Shown here: in pieces, positions 32,687 through 43,494 of the stretch
How positions within the stretch are numbered: position 1 is the first letter of the stretch
How the letters are laid out: each line of letters starts with the position of its first letter
Origin: Schistosoma haematobium
Lineage: Eukaryota > Platyhelminthes > Trematoda > Strigeidida > Schistosomatidae
Reading direction: 5' to 3'
Assembly: GCF_000699445.3 (NCBI RefSeq)
Contig: NC_067200.1
Location: forward strand, 6,564,950 to 6,628,949
DNA length: 64,000 bases
Made by a program: the position numbers and the translations under genes
The notes under the pieces: generated by a model
Database searches by the model: none
Told to the model about the DNA's origin: nothing
What the model saw: the letters and a program-made list of their open reading frames with translations, nothing else

Positions 32687-32995
32687 TGTTGTTGTTATTG
32701 TTGCTATGAGAAAACATAGGCACACACACAGAGACGCACACACACACATAGACGCACGCACACACACAAAAATAAAACTATTCCGACATTTCAAACGAAT
32801 TAATTTTCACATTAATTCGTGTTTGCTTTTATTGTTGGATATATATATATATATATGTAGTTTCAATAGGAGAAACAAAGTTCAACCAATTATTTATCAG
32901 AATCATTTTATCTGATAAAAAAACGATTTTATTTATCAATTTCAACTGATTTATTCATCATTTCATGTTACCAGGTGAAAAAAAACTAAAGAAGA
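32220..32995. other. AT-rich DNA with simple repeats
   Basis: (AAT)n at 32658-32686, CA-rich tract 32719-32768, TA run near 32838. A 91-codon frame over these repeats (poly-Ile, His/Thr) is a repeat artefact. Confidence 0.5.
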
Positions 32996-33044
32996 AATAA
33001 GTTGTGTTGTGAACAATAACATAAATGGGGACAATCAAATATAG
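32996..33044 (+). mobile_element. PLE P2 3' region, left part (split by family C)
   Basis: AAATGGGGACAATCAAATATAG matches GTGGGGACAGTCAAATATAT at 62863-62882, just after the P2 stop codon. The same 3' region resumes after the family C insertion at 33565. Confidence 0.6.
33031..33044. repeat. Target-site duplication, left copy (ACAATCAAATATAG)
   Basis: 13 of 14 bases match 33551-33564. Confidence 0.75.
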
Positions 33045-33071
33045 GTGGTGGTTGAAGGTAGTCAACAGGAA

Positions 33072-33116
33072 ACCCTGAACCCGGGTTTCGTGCTACTTGG
33101 CACTCGTCAGCAAGGT
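33072..33116 (-). ncRNA. Hammerhead ribozyme, family C (distal copy)
   Basis: CTGACGA, GTGC...GCAC, GAAA, ACCCGGGT, GTT triplet, stem I ACCTTG/CAGGGT. Intact. Confidence 0.8.
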
Positions 33117-33416
33117 GTACCTGTAATCTTGAAGGAACTGGTACTCCCCAGCGGATTCGATCTCGTGTCACCCAGCTTCACAGTCAGAGACGTTACCATT
33201 GAGCTATCCGAGTCATGACTAACCTCCTGTAGGACTGAGATGTAATCACAATTGATTGATCACTGGGTGGTGATCAATGTCATGCGTACCTAGTCCTTTT
33301 TAGTGCAGATCGAATGCTATCGATCATGTTGCAATGTGGTCACCAGTCTAGGAGACTCGACACTGCGGGCACTATGTATTGAGATTTAGATGGTGGTTAG
33401 AGGTAGTCAACAGGAA

Positions 33417-33461
33417 ATCCTGGACCCGGGTTTCGTGCTACTTGGCACTCGTCAGCAAGGT
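33417..33461 (-). ncRNA. Hammerhead ribozyme, family C (proximal copy)
   Basis: Same core with GTC triplet. One stem I pair is lost (CAGGAT). With its partner at 33072 it could excise a 345-nt monomer from a read-through transcript. Confidence 0.8.
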
Positions 33462-33550
33462 GTACCTGTAATATTGAGGGAACTGGTGCTCCCTGGCGGA
33501 TTCGACAAGCATGACATTGATCACCACCCAGTGATCAATCAATTGTGATT

Positions 33551-33564
33551 ACAATCAAGTATAG
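33551..33564. repeat. Target-site duplication, right copy (ACAATCAAGTATAG)
   Basis: Partner of 33031-33044 with one change. Confidence 0.75.
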
Positions 33565-33830
33565 TTTAGTACAACAATACAGAATAACTTAATAAAATTT
33601 GAGGGGGACTACACAGTGAATATTTTATTCGCAAAATGTCAATCAATTGTTTTAGATTCGATTGTTTCTTCGTTTTTATATCTATCACTCTCTGTTCTCA
33701 TTCTCTTCTTTTCGATCTTCTTAACATTTTGCTGTCAGACACTTCACTTTCGATTTGTGATATATGCTACTTATATCTGTCGAGATCAGTAGCACACACC
33801 ACAATTGTACACTGTAAAACTTGAATAGTA
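33565..33830 (+). mobile_element. PLE P2 3' region, right part
   Basis: Matches 62883-63125: GCAAAATGTC-ATC-ATTGT, then TCTGTTCTCATTC, the CAGACA-TTC block, ATATGCTACTTAT and AGTA-CACACACCACA. A third, weaker relative is at 45175-45375. Chance open frames inside are not genes. Confidence 0.65.
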
Positions 33831-33864
33831 AACACTTCTTATATTAATATATATTTATATACTC

Positions 33865-35125
33865 CGCATGTAGCTCTTCTAGAGTTAGTGCCGTCCACAA
33901 AACCGGGTAAAAGAGGAGGGGTGCGTATGAGGCCGGAAACCCTACCCCTTAGAAAATAGTCATGATAAAAAATCCAAACCAAATTATACAAATTAAACTA
34001 TTTAAATTATGCCCTGGGAATTGAAGGAACAATTATGACACCTTATAATGAAGACCAAAACACTTCAGAAGTCTCGAGGTAGATGCCACTTCTAACAACC
34101 AGAGCAACAAATTATATAAGTAAGTGGAATATCTGGACAATGCAGAAGACCAGGAGGACCAGTCAAATAGCAGCGGAAATGAGAAGATACAACTTGTCGG
34201 TGCTCGGAACCAGCGAAACCTATTAGACCCATGCTAGGTAGCAAAGGTTAGATTCAGAAGAGATGCTGCTGTACTGTGGTCACGAAGAGGAGAACGCTTT
34301 CTATACTCACGGGTTTGCCGTGATGCTGTTCAGAGAAGCACTTAAACCACTTATAGGCTGATAATCTCATGAACTCAGAATCATCAAAGAATCTTTCGAA
34401 ACAAAGAAGGAGGGAATCGCAATGAATGTTATCCGATGCTATGTACCCGCCACTGATAGCAACAACGACGATGAGCATCAGCACTAACTTCAACGTGTCA
34501 AGAGGTTCTGGCCCGCAAGAAGCACTATCACAAGAAATGGATCTCTATCGAAACCCTGGACAAGATTCAAGAAAGGAAGAACAATAAGGAATAATTAACA
34601 ACAGTGGAACAAGAACAGAGAAAGTCAAGACACAAGCTGAATACACTGAGTCTAACAAACAAGTGAACATGAGCGTTAGGGCTGACAAGTAAAAATACGT
34701 GGAAGAGCTAGCAATGACAGTGGAAAAAGCTACAAGAGAAGAAAATATGAGACAACTATATGGCACGACGAATAAAGTGACAGGGAAATATAGTAAATCA
34801 GAGAGATCGGTCAAGGAGAAACAAGGCAATACAATGATTGCGATTCAAAAACAGAAGAACATATGGAGAACTTTTGAATACTCCAGCCCCATTGAACCCT
34901 GGATAGGAAACACATCAATGAAATCTCCAAACTGCATCACGAGACAAGCTCCAACTTGGGATTCTGAAGAGAACCGTAAAAGTGGAAGACCGAACAATAC
35001 ACTATGTCGGGAATCGGAAGAGGATATGAAAATGTTGAGTAGCAACTGGAAAGGATTGCACAGAACGGAGTTAGATAGAGAATGCTGGCAAGCGGTCTAT
35101 GCACCTACACGAGGAATTAGTATGA
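33865..35125 (+). pseudogene. RTE R1 copy with internal deletions
   Basis: Has the R1 5' UTR (GAGTTAGTGCCGTCCACAAA...GAGGAGGGG), the endonuclease start (CAACCAGAGCAACAA, then ...QIAAEMRRYNLSVLG-like near 34170-34205), middle endonuclease and linker pieces to about 34700 (VEKATREENMRQLYGTTNK), and the C-terminus ([20 protein letters not shown], then LSSNWKGLHRTELDRECWQA) ending in VYAPTRG near 35110. The central reverse-transcriptase core is missing. Frameshifted and not functional. Confidence 0.8.
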
Positions 35126-35194
35126 ATATATTTTTAACGAACACTGTTTATCATATAATTGTTTTTACGGACATATTATGTCATACTACGTAGA

Positions 35195-35580
35195 TAAGCT
35201 TTCTTCACAGTCAATAATTATTACATCTTCAACTAACTGTTGAATGCATTACAACTAGAGCATAGATGTTAGTGTAAACAATGAACTACTATTTATTCAT
35301 CAAACGTAGATTAAAATAAATTACCCTCAAGGATTTCTAGTGAAATATTTGCATACAGTGAACTAAAAGATAGTGATATTGGCAATAAGTAGAAAAACTT
35401 ATATTCCTGAGGCAGTAATTTGATAAAAATATGACTAGAGATGTACTGAGGGTTGGACTGACGAAAGTGAGAAAGGAGACCATTCGTGCAGCTCACCTCT
35501 GCTTATCACTTCTTGGACAATCTATAGTGGTTCCTCAACTAAACGACAGGTTACGTAGGTATCATTACCAAGGTTTGACT
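35195..35580. other. AT-rich DNA, nothing recognised
   Basis: No supported feature. Confidence 0.45.
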
Positions 35581-35619
35581 TGATAATTGTTATAAATAAA
35601 AATAATAATTTTGTAATAT

Positions 35620-35705
35620 CCAAATGAGTGAAAAAGTTAGATTTTTTGACGTTTCGTGCCTTGGTGTAAGCCACCTCTTCAGAGAAGTTATCTATTTTTT
35701 TCACA
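35620..35705 (-). ncRNA. Hammerhead-like motif, family H
   Basis: Minus strand: CTGAAGA, one extra G, GTGGC...GGCAC imperfect stem II, GAAA, ACGT stem III, GTC triplet. Stem I is interrupted, with UAGAU/AUCUA pairing beyond an internal loop, as in PLE hammerheads. A 60-codon frame read through it (NFSEEVAYTKARN...) is a by-product. Confidence 0.45.
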
Positions 35706-35719
35706 TTTACGTCTATCTA

Positions 35720-36105
35720 CAAATCCAGTTACTCTTATCGAGAAAGCTATATCTGACGTAGAATCAGTCAACTCACCCAACAAGTTAGTAAAAACTTCAC
35801 TTCGTGATTGAAAAACGGTATGATCAAAACAATACACAGTTCCATTCTCTTATATTTGGTTGACACATATCATATAGTAGATGGAAACAAATCATTCGGA
35901 GTATTTTATCTTATATATTCCACTTTCCCCTGTGGAATTCGATATTGTCTGATACATATAGCAACATCTATGGGTAATTGAGCTGATAACCTAAGTCCTT
36001 GTATTCACAGAAAGATTTGTAACACTCATCTCTTTGCTGTGATTACGTAATTCTAATCATTCCTAGTGAATATTATTTCAATTTACATCTTTTGTACAAG
36101 TATTT
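35720..36105. other. AT-rich DNA, nothing recognised
   Basis: No supported feature. Confidence 0.5.
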
Positions 36106-36109
36106 TTGT

Positions 36110-36230
36110 TTACTTCCTGTTATGAAATATGTATTCAAGTGTTTATGGCCTTTACTCACCTCCTTAAGTCTCAACATAGTGCACTCAATACCTAGTGACC
36201 TAGACTAGTAGGTCACAATGCGTAAAAATA
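36110..36230 (+). mobile_element. Family C 3' tail fragment
   Basis: Plus-strand CTCAACATAGTGCACTCAATAC and GACCTAGACTAGTAGGTCACAATGC match the family C tail. No ribozyme. Confidence 0.55.
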
Positions 36231-36237
36231 TTATTAA

Positions 36238-36535
36238 ATACTTAAAGTCAAATTGGATGAAGATCCTAAACATCAATGGGAAGATTCAAGTAAAAACAAT
36301 ACCAAGTGAATTAAACTTCATCCCGTTGCACAAGCAAGTGGCTATCAGGGCTCAGTAGCTAAGTGGATAATGAGATGGCGTTTGAAGCGAATGGTAATGG
36401 GCTCGAGTCCTGGGTCGAACACGAACTCAGATGCGGGTACATCCAGCTGACAAGTCCCAAATAGTGTGAAACGCGCGTCCTGGATTCCACTGCAAGGCAC
36501 TATCCATCTTTGCTTATAATGCTTATAAATATCTT
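36238..36535 (+). mobile_element. Family A copy with head and ribozyme
   Basis: Starts in the tail of a preceding unit (CATCAATGGGAAGATTCAAG), then A box (TAGCTAAGTGGATAATG), B box (GCTCGAGTCC) and ribozyme. Core CTGACAA (G8 changed to A), so inactive. Stem III ACGCGCGT and the cleavage site are kept. Confidence 0.8.
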
Positions 36536-36689
36536 AGTTAATGAATTTTGTTTTGAAGAAATGTTTTAAATTAATGTTTGTCTGAGTTGAAACTTTTCAA
36601 AACATCTTACATGTGTTACAAATCTATATACTGATTAATGATAATCAGTATAGAAATGATGTATATCACTTATTTCAATTAATTCATTG

Positions 36690-36995
36690 AATGAGAAATG
36701 AGAAACCGTGATCAATAGAGTGAAATCCGTGTTGGGTAGAAACTGGTATCTACCTCGGACAATGGATAACCGGTTGCACAAGATCATGGATTGATCAAAA
36801 TTAGGCATTAACACCGTTGAATGCCAGTCGGCTCAGTAGTCTAGAGGTTAAGTGCTTGCGCGCGAGACTGAAGGTCATAGATTCGGGTCCTTTTGGTGCA
36901 GGTTCGTAGATGCACACTGCTGAGAGATCACATACTAGGACGAAACGACCATCCACTGATTTAAATGATGTTTTAGCTTACATTGACCCATGAAT
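36690..36995 (+). mobile_element. Family B decayed copy
   Basis: Body, A box (TAGTCTAGAGGTTAAGTG) and a ribozyme reading CTGAGAGATC, which breaks the core. GAAACGACC remains. Confidence 0.65.
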
Positions 36996-36999
36996 TTAA

Positions 37000-37730
37000 A
37001 TATTGCAGTTCGTTAAATGTTTATAACTGATACATTTGTGAACTAGGTTATATTTTTCATCATGGAAACGTATTAGTTGGTATTTATTTCTTGAGACAAT
37101 ATAAAATCTAAATCAATTCTTTTCATATACTTTTATTCACGTTTCATGGATGATAGTAACTACTTCCTTTTGTATAGACAGTTAAGTAAATTCAGAAATA
37201 ATTACCAAATTCCTCATTTATTTCGAATATGTTATTATAGTTTAATGAATAGTAGTCTCCTAAGTCCAGTATCAATATCATTCTCATTATGATTGTCACG
37301 ATCATCAAATAAAGAGAGAAAATGTGTCGAAATGTATCTAATTAATATTAAACAAGATAGTAATATACAATCATTTGATTAAACAAGATTTATAACTAAT
37401 TTGAATTGTTTTTTTTTATAGGTGAATCAATAGTATTTCACCATGGTAACTACTAGGGAATGATTACTTGTAAATTTAATATTGATCATTTACATTATGA
37501 ACCAATTTTAGTGAACTACCAATCAAAACTAAAAAGCAGATGATAGTTATTTTAGACTCATTAGTGAACATTCACAATTTCATTGAGGGTTGAATCTAGG
37601 AACTTAAGGTTTTCGTGTTTAACAAAGATTGGTTCGTGATGTAGATTATGAAATTCCACAGTCATCTTAAACAATTAATAATGATAATAATTAGGTGCTC
37701 GTTAATGACTTATTTATAGATGTAATTTTT
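37000..37730. other. AT-rich DNA, nothing recognised
   Basis: No supported feature. Confidence 0.5.
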
Positions 37731-37734
37731 CAGG

Positions 37735-38000
37735 TTCTCATGAGAAACCGTAATCAGTGAATTTCAACAATTTCGGGTGGTAGATAGTTATTCACTAATC
37801 ACGTTCGAAATTGATTGCACAACATGAAAAACTGATTGTATTTAGAAATATAAATCACTGGAGCGGTCGCTAAGAGATCTAAGGGTATTGGATTCAATCT
37901 CATGAGGGTTGGTGATTGTGGGCTTTTGAGGGGCTCCAATCTGGGACGAGGTAGCTCTATCTAGTGCTTTCTGATTTTCATCGGTTGTCTAAGTAAGATA
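37735..38000 (+). mobile_element. Family B, very old copy
   Basis: Only scattered family B blocks remain: CATGAGAAACCGTAATCAGTG, the GGATTCAATCTCATG B-box relic, and TCTGGGACGAGG with TAGTGCTTTC at the ribozyme site. Confidence 0.45.
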
Positions 38001-38745
38001 AGTCTATGATGTAAACTATTTACAGTATTTGTAAGCTAAATACTAATATACATAGAAACAAATTAACATGTTCGAAAAAGTATCCCGTTTATTCCGTTTA
38101 TTATAGTAAGGAAGTATACGGATTAGTTGATTAGGTTGAATAAAATGTAATCAACGCAGTAGATCGAGAAAACAATCATACAAATAAATGACGATAGACC
38201 TATCACAGTAACTTCTGTTATCGTTGTTTCCAATTCTTTGTTCACGTTCTATTTATTCTAATTGTACAAGATTATGAGTTCCTTGTGACAGGATTCTAAT
38301 AAACCTTCCCTATACTATTCATTTCCAAAAGTAATGTTCTAGTTATTCTTTTGTAAATAAGATTGTTCGTCTTCTGAAACTCTTATAAGGACCTTATTAG
38401 ATTTTTAAGTCGTCATATTGTTCTTGGTTAAGGTTATGTATTTAAGGTGAGGATCAAGAGTTCAGGGCTAGAGAATTTCATCAAAACCTAACATAAGTTA
38501 TAAGATAAACGTGATTTACATATGATTGAATAAATTCCGCACAAAAGTTCAACAGGAACTATCTCAACTTTGACGAATTCGTGTGTGATTTATAGTAGTA
38601 CATGGTTAAAGTTTGTTTCAGAATCAAGAGTTTAGGACTAGAATCTAAGGTCTCTATTTCTTTTCTTATTTTAAATATTTTAAAAAAACTATATAATGAA
38701 ACTTATACTATTGATTAAGCATAATATTTAAATTTCGCTCAAAAT
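38000..38745. other. AT-rich DNA, nothing recognised
   Basis: No supported feature. Confidence 0.5.
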
Positions 38746-38747
38746 CA

Positions 38748-39014
38748 TAGACTATTATTATACGATTTAGCATTCTTGAGTTATACCCAGTCTACTAATT
38801 ACAGTCTCCCATATTCACAGCCACATTTGGCTAAATCTTGTACAAATGTTATTTTCTATTTTATGGTACGATTTGATCTGCCTAGTTTGTTGGTATATAA
38901 ACCCAGTATGTTTGAAATATAAGGATTCATATTGCAGAGGCTGAGATTGATGTTGTGGACTTAACAGACAGGCAGGCAGGGCTATGTGGGAAGCAGGACC
39001 GATAAGGACTCTAG
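38748..39014 (+). repeat. Dispersed repeat D, copy 1 (LTR-like?)
   Basis: About 270 bp shared in the same orientation with 45834-46095: CACAGCCACATTTGGCTAAA, TTGTACAAATGTTATTTTCT, TATAAACCCA, GATGTTGTGGACTTAACAG, AGGACCGATAAGGA. The TATAAACCC box suggests a promoter-bearing element such as an LTR, but I cannot place it. Interrupted on the right by a family A copy. Confidence 0.6.
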
Positions 39015-39235
39015 ACTGCAAGTACATCCAGCCGACGAGTACTAAATAGGACAAAACGCGCGTCCTGAATCCCACTGCTAGCCACTATACATCTTAGCTT
39101 ATAATGCTTGTAAATTAAGGCAATATTGAGGCAATACGCATAGTATGTACATATGTCAACATGAGACTGATCAATTACAGTCCTAAATAACAATGGATGA
39201 TACAAGTAAAAAATACCACCAAGTGAACTGTGAAA
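39015..39235 (+). mobile_element. Family A 3' half, ribozyme dead
   Basis: AAGTACATCCAGCCGACGAG begins in stem I. The core is CCGACGA, and ACAAAAC replaces ACGAAAC. The tail to TACAAGTAAAAAATACC is kept. Confidence 0.75.
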
Positions 39236-39244
39236 TAGTAGTTC

Positions 39245-39650
39245 ATTTAGAAACAATCTTAACGATAAAAATATTGTGACTGACATAGATTGTTCAAGAT
39301 TTCTTCTCATTTAAAATGTGAATTGTATTATTCAATTATTGTGTACATTTAAAAGGCAAATGTTATTATTAATCGACCTAATTGATTTTGAAATAGATAA
39401 TGAAAAGGCATATCAACTTAGTAACTGTTCATTAATGTAGTGTGATCAGTCATACAGTGTTGTGATTCTATAACAAATTGATTGAAACTTTCAAGTTGAA
39501 CTTTTAAAAAACTTGAAAGACTAACTAGTTTTTAGTGTTGGTTTAGAGCAAGAAATCAGGAAATATTAAACGGAGGGACACTCGACAATGTACAGTTATG
39601 ACTCTATCAGTGATCTAATCTGTCACATAATGAGACATATATTCAGATAG
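39245..39650. other. AT-rich DNA, nothing recognised
   Basis: No supported feature. Confidence 0.5.
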
Positions 39651-40045
39651 TTGTAACTTGTGAAAACACCTTTCGCAAAATCATTACCAATCACTTCACT
39701 GTATAACAATGATTAGACATTTAGATGATATTCTCATCTGTCGTCTGACCCATTTACTTTTGTTATATGTTTCATCTTTCTCAAGTTAATATCAATTCAT
39801 TACAGAACTATTATTGAGCTTCTCTCACATTGATCACATAGTTATGCTCATATTGTAATTTTCCATTTATTATATTCATGTGTAATCAGGAAATTACTCT
39901 CTATTATTGTATAAGTTCATTGGTATGATAGCACAACTACACTTGACCATTTCGTCTTGTAATTGAACATTGAGTTGTAAATATGCGGAATGCGAATAGG
40001 TGGTAGTGTCTCGGTGGTTGTTTATTGGTCATAGGATTATTACTA
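39650..40045 (+). repeat. Dispersed repeat E, copy 1
   Basis: About 370 bp that recurs inverted at 56400-56812 with very high identity: CTTGTGAAAACACCTTTCGC, GTATAACAATGATTAGACAT, AGCTTCTCTCACATTGATCA, GTGTAATCAGGAAATTACTC. No coding capacity or boxes recognised. Confidence 0.75.
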
Positions 40046-40420
40046 AAATTTCATCGGTCCTACATATTGTATAAACGAAGTAATCAATATACAAACATAA
40101 TAATTACCTGCTTCTACGAATCAGTAGCTTTATCATACTCGAACAAAACAAAAGAAATCTGTTACCTTTTGTGTTTTTCTTTTCAAAGACATTAAACAAC
40201 ACAGGTACACTAAATCTCACCTTAAAATATTTAACTTTCAGAACACTTAGTTATTATTTAGTTGTTTACATTTCTAACATTCATTCATTATAAGCATGGT
40301 TTAATATTGGACACTTAAATTAAGTATTTAATGAGTAAACAACATTGCATCTACCTTATTAAGATAGTGTTCTGTATTCTCTCAATTATATTGACTATTT
40401 CGTTAAACAATAACAATTCA
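40045..40420. other. AT-rich DNA, nothing recognised
   Basis: No supported feature. Confidence 0.5.
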
Positions 40421-40421
40421 A

Positions 40422-40435
40422 GTAAATTAAAATTC
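40422..40435. repeat. Target-site duplication, left copy (GTAAATTAAAATTC)
   Basis: Perfect 14-bp match to 40807-40820. Confidence 0.85.
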
Positions 40436-40806
40436 TCAGAATGGGTTTTGTGGAGATTTTAGAAATTTCACAGATTGATATCATGAGTCAATTGAAGCTA
40501 GACAACCATGGAAAACCTGAAAGCATTGGACGGCCGTTTCGTCCTATTATGGGACTCCTCAGCAGTGCACACCCGCGATTCCGCACCCCGCCAGATTCGA
40601 AGCCAGAACCTACTGGTTTCACGCGCGAGCACTTAACCATTAGACCACTGAGCCAACATCCAACGATGTTAATGTCTAACTTCAGCCAAACCACGAAGTT
40701 GCGCCACCGTACACCATTGTCTTCAGTGAGCTGATATCTCATGGCCGTCCAGTGCTTCCAGGTTTTCCATAGTGATCCAGCTTCAATTGACTAATGGTTT
40801 CAAACT
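40436..40806. mobile_element. Family B minus monomer with plus-strand snap-back end
   Basis: Minus copy from tail through ribozyme, B box, A box and upstream body to about 40742. It then flips to a plus strand piece starting GGCCGTCCAGTGC, that is at ribozyme stem III, and ending in the tail. The perfect 14-bp duplication shows one insertion event. Confidence 0.88.
40523..40568 (-). ncRNA. Hammerhead ribozyme, family B
   Basis: CTGAGGA, GTCCCATAATAGGAC, GAAA, ACGGCCGT, GTC. Stem I has one mismatch (GCACTG/CAATGC). Confidence 0.8.
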
Positions 40807-40820
40807 GTAAATTAAAATTC
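40807..40820. repeat. Target-site duplication, right copy (GTAAATTAAAATTC)
   Basis: Perfect partner of 40422-40435. Confidence 0.85.
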
Positions 40821-41285
40821 ATACATTTCAACTGCTTTCGTAACATAACAGTCTCTCAACTAGATCTATATGAAAAAATCAATAAATTTCTTTTTTGTGA
40901 AGATATAACTACTCAAATTAAATCAATTTCAGTAATAAATCCTTTAATAGAAAATTCAATGTATTTTCCCATTATAAATATCACATACCGTTTGACGTGA
41001 GGCAAAAAAAAATTATCCTTTATATGTGTGTAAAGTAAACAAATGAAGGTATTGAAGATTAGAGAATGATACATGGTAGAGAAAATGAAAAGCCTAATTT
41101 CTATTATGTGATAAGTATATCGATATGTAGTATAAATGTGTTAATGTATTTCATATGATTCTTATTGTCAGAAACACATATTCATTCAATATATTTACAC
41201 AAATAAAGTGAATACTTCATCAAAGATGTAATACTCATTGTTTAACTGTAAATGCGAATTTATTTGACGTCAGTATTGTATTATA
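40820..41285. other. AT-rich DNA, nothing recognised
   Basis: No supported feature. Confidence 0.5.
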
Positions 41286-41294
41286 CATATATAA

Positions 41295-41400
41295 ATCATG
41301 AACAAATCTAAGTCAGACTAACACTAAAAACATGGAAGCATAGGACAACCGTTTCATTCTAGTATAGGACTCGTCATCAGCGACATTATAATGATGGATC
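41295..41400 (-). mobile_element. Family B 3' half with ribozyme relic
   Basis: Minus-strand tail, then CCGTTTCATTCTAGTATAGGACTCGTCATCAG, a decayed ribozyme with core CTGATGACGAG. Confidence 0.55.
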
Positions 41401-41561
41401 AAAATCAAGACCTCTGATCTTACATATATTTTTAAGGAATTCTACACTGGTAAGAAACATTCATCCAATATCATGAAGTTTTCAATAATTGTCTAACTTA
41501 GATCAGTTGATAATTTCAATGAAATTCAACAATCTCTACAACCTTTTATTAACAATTAACC

Positions 41562-41822
41562 ATTTGAGCCGGCATTCAACGGTGTTAATGTCTAACTTCA
41601 ACCAATCCACGAAGTTGCGCCACCGTACACTATTGTCTTCAGTGAGTTGTTATCTCACAACAGACCTGGTTGAACTCCACTGGTAACGGCTTCTCACTAG
41701 AACTCTAGGAGTTTTTCTTGAAGTCAGTCACTAATGAGCAGTTGATTATTATCAGAATGGATTTTGTGAAGAGTTTTAGAAATTTTCACAGATTGAAATC
41801 ATGAGTCAGTTGAAGCTAGAAT
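41562..41822 (-). mobile_element. Family B upstream body joined to a neighbouring unit's tail
   Basis: Starts at the A-box side (GAGCCGGCATTCAACGG) and runs through the whole upstream body to TTATTATCAGAATGG, then GATTGAAATCATGAGTCAG, which is the tail of the next tandem unit. It shows directly that body follows tail in tandem register. Confidence 0.7.
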
Positions 41823-41824
41823 AA

Positions 41825-42350
41825 ATAAATAAATAAATTTTCAAACGAATAATCACTTCAAAATCGTTTTGTATTTACATTTCAAGTATAGTCAACTCTA
41901 TACATGAATAAATTAATTACTGAACGTATTCGTCTGTTCTATTTCTTATATACATAGATTTTAGAGATAATAAATGACATTATTTATTGTACAGTTAGTA
42001 ACAACATAAAGTATGATAACGAAAAGTTGTACTCAATGAAAGTAGACTGTTAACTGATAACATTCACACACACACACACAAAACAACCAGGAACTCTTTA
42101 AATAAGGAAGTGATTAAAAATGAAAATCAAAAAAATACTTCTTTCCAATTTAGGACTATTTACTAAGAAGTATGTTTAACATTAAAAGGGTATAGAAAGT
42201 TCTCATATGAAGTTTATTTTATCTCAACAAATAGACGATTTGACAATCAACTGATTTTTAGACATATTGCTTTCATTTCAATAATAGTCTCATAATTAGT
42301 CTTTATAGGGAATGATGACTCCCTAAAGATATACTATATATATATATATA
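41825..42350. other. AT-rich DNA with (CA)n and (TA)n
   Basis: (CA)n near 42066-42080 and TA run near 42336-42352. Nothing else. Confidence 0.5.
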
Positions 42351-42355
42351 TATCA

Positions 42356-42527
42356 GTATGAGGTTGTGGAGATTGTTAAGTTTTTGATTAAGATCATGAA
42401 TCCATTGATTTTAGACCATCATGGAAAACCTGAATGCACTGGGCGGCCGTTTCATCTTATTGTGGGACTTCTCAGCAGTGCGCATACACGATCTCGCCCG
42501 CGGGGTTCAAACCTAAGACCTTTGGTT
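42356..42527 (-). mobile_element. Family B truncated copy
   Basis: Tail, ribozyme and B box (GGTTCAAACCT). Core CTGAGAA (G8 lost), stem II weakened. Confidence 0.65.
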
Positions 42528-42529
42528 CA

Positions 42530-43490
42530 TTTGGTTTTTTCATATTTTTTTTTGGAACGTTGTGTTTTACTTATTTTCAATATTCATCTCTTGATTCTTA
42601 CATAACTACTATTCTACTGACTATCCATTAAAATATTCTGTTCCTTCTCTTTTTCATATATTATGTAATGTAACAACGTCTTGATATTCGAATAATTACT
42701 TTCTTCCAATTACTCAATGTTAATTTAAATGTCATTATGTAATGATTACGTAACGTATCCACTCGATGAGTATTATATCATCATTGTAAATCGTACTTAT
42801 ATATATTAGTGTAGAGCCATGATGAGAAACTAATTGAATAGAAATTCCTTCGCTCAATTCGTTCCTTCTTTATTCACTAAATGTCGTAATGGGAATGTTC
42901 ACTATAATAGAAAATGGACAGTATACCTAATGGAACAATAAACTATTCATAGATTTTTTATATGATCAAGAAATGAATGTTTCATTTAGAGAATAAATTT
43001 AATTTAATTTATTGTTTGTTTTTCCTTATGAAATATAAATCATGCAGTGCGGTGAGATTATAATTTATAGACAAACCAATCAAATTTTAGATGACATGTC
43101 TTAAATGTTGGCGCCCGAAATTCAGTTATTCATTTGATGACGTAACATGTTGACATTTTAACTAATGTCAATTTATAATAAAAACTATTAATCTAATTCC
43201 TAATTCTAACAATTCTAATTCTTATTCTTCAAACTACATTATAACCATCATTTAACCCCGAGTAAGTAGATGAACATTCTCAAGGTCACTTTAATGTCAC
43301 TCAAAGGTCATCCATCAATTAGAGTCTCACATAACGCACTACTCAATTACAAATATCTTATAATAATAAATAATAAAAAGAAAGAAAATTTATTGGACAA
43401 TCATAATCTAGTTGGGTTATCTAATTTATTTGTTTATTTCAAGTGTACTTTTAATGTACCAATTGTATTTCTATTTTAATTTTTACAAAT
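42530..43490. other. AT-rich DNA, nothing recognised
   Basis: Nearly 1 kb without a recognisable feature. Confidence 0.5.
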
Positions 43491-43494
43491 ATTA

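Larger units (their letters stand above)
33045..33550 (-). mobile_element. Family C tandem copy (1.3 units) with snap-back end
   Basis: Two ribozymes in the same orientation, 345 bp apart, surround one tRNA-like head (A box GGATAGCTCAATGGTAACG, B box GATCGAATCC, both minus). At about 33505 the sequence flips, and the last 45 bp (ACAAGCATGACATTGATCAC onward) are the complement of the family C 5' region. The whole is bounded by a 14-bp duplication and lies inside a PLE 3' UTR. Confidence 0.88.

Noticed and set aside
32640..32915. 91-codon open frame
   Set aside because: It is a translation of AAT and CA microsatellites (poly-Ile, His-Thr).
35522..35704. 60-codon minus frame
   Set aside because: It runs through the family H hammerhead-like motif and has no family resemblance.
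40441..40742. Facing 97- and 84-codon frames
   Set aside because: Both are readings of the family B SINE, which keeps open frames by chance because of its GC-rich body.
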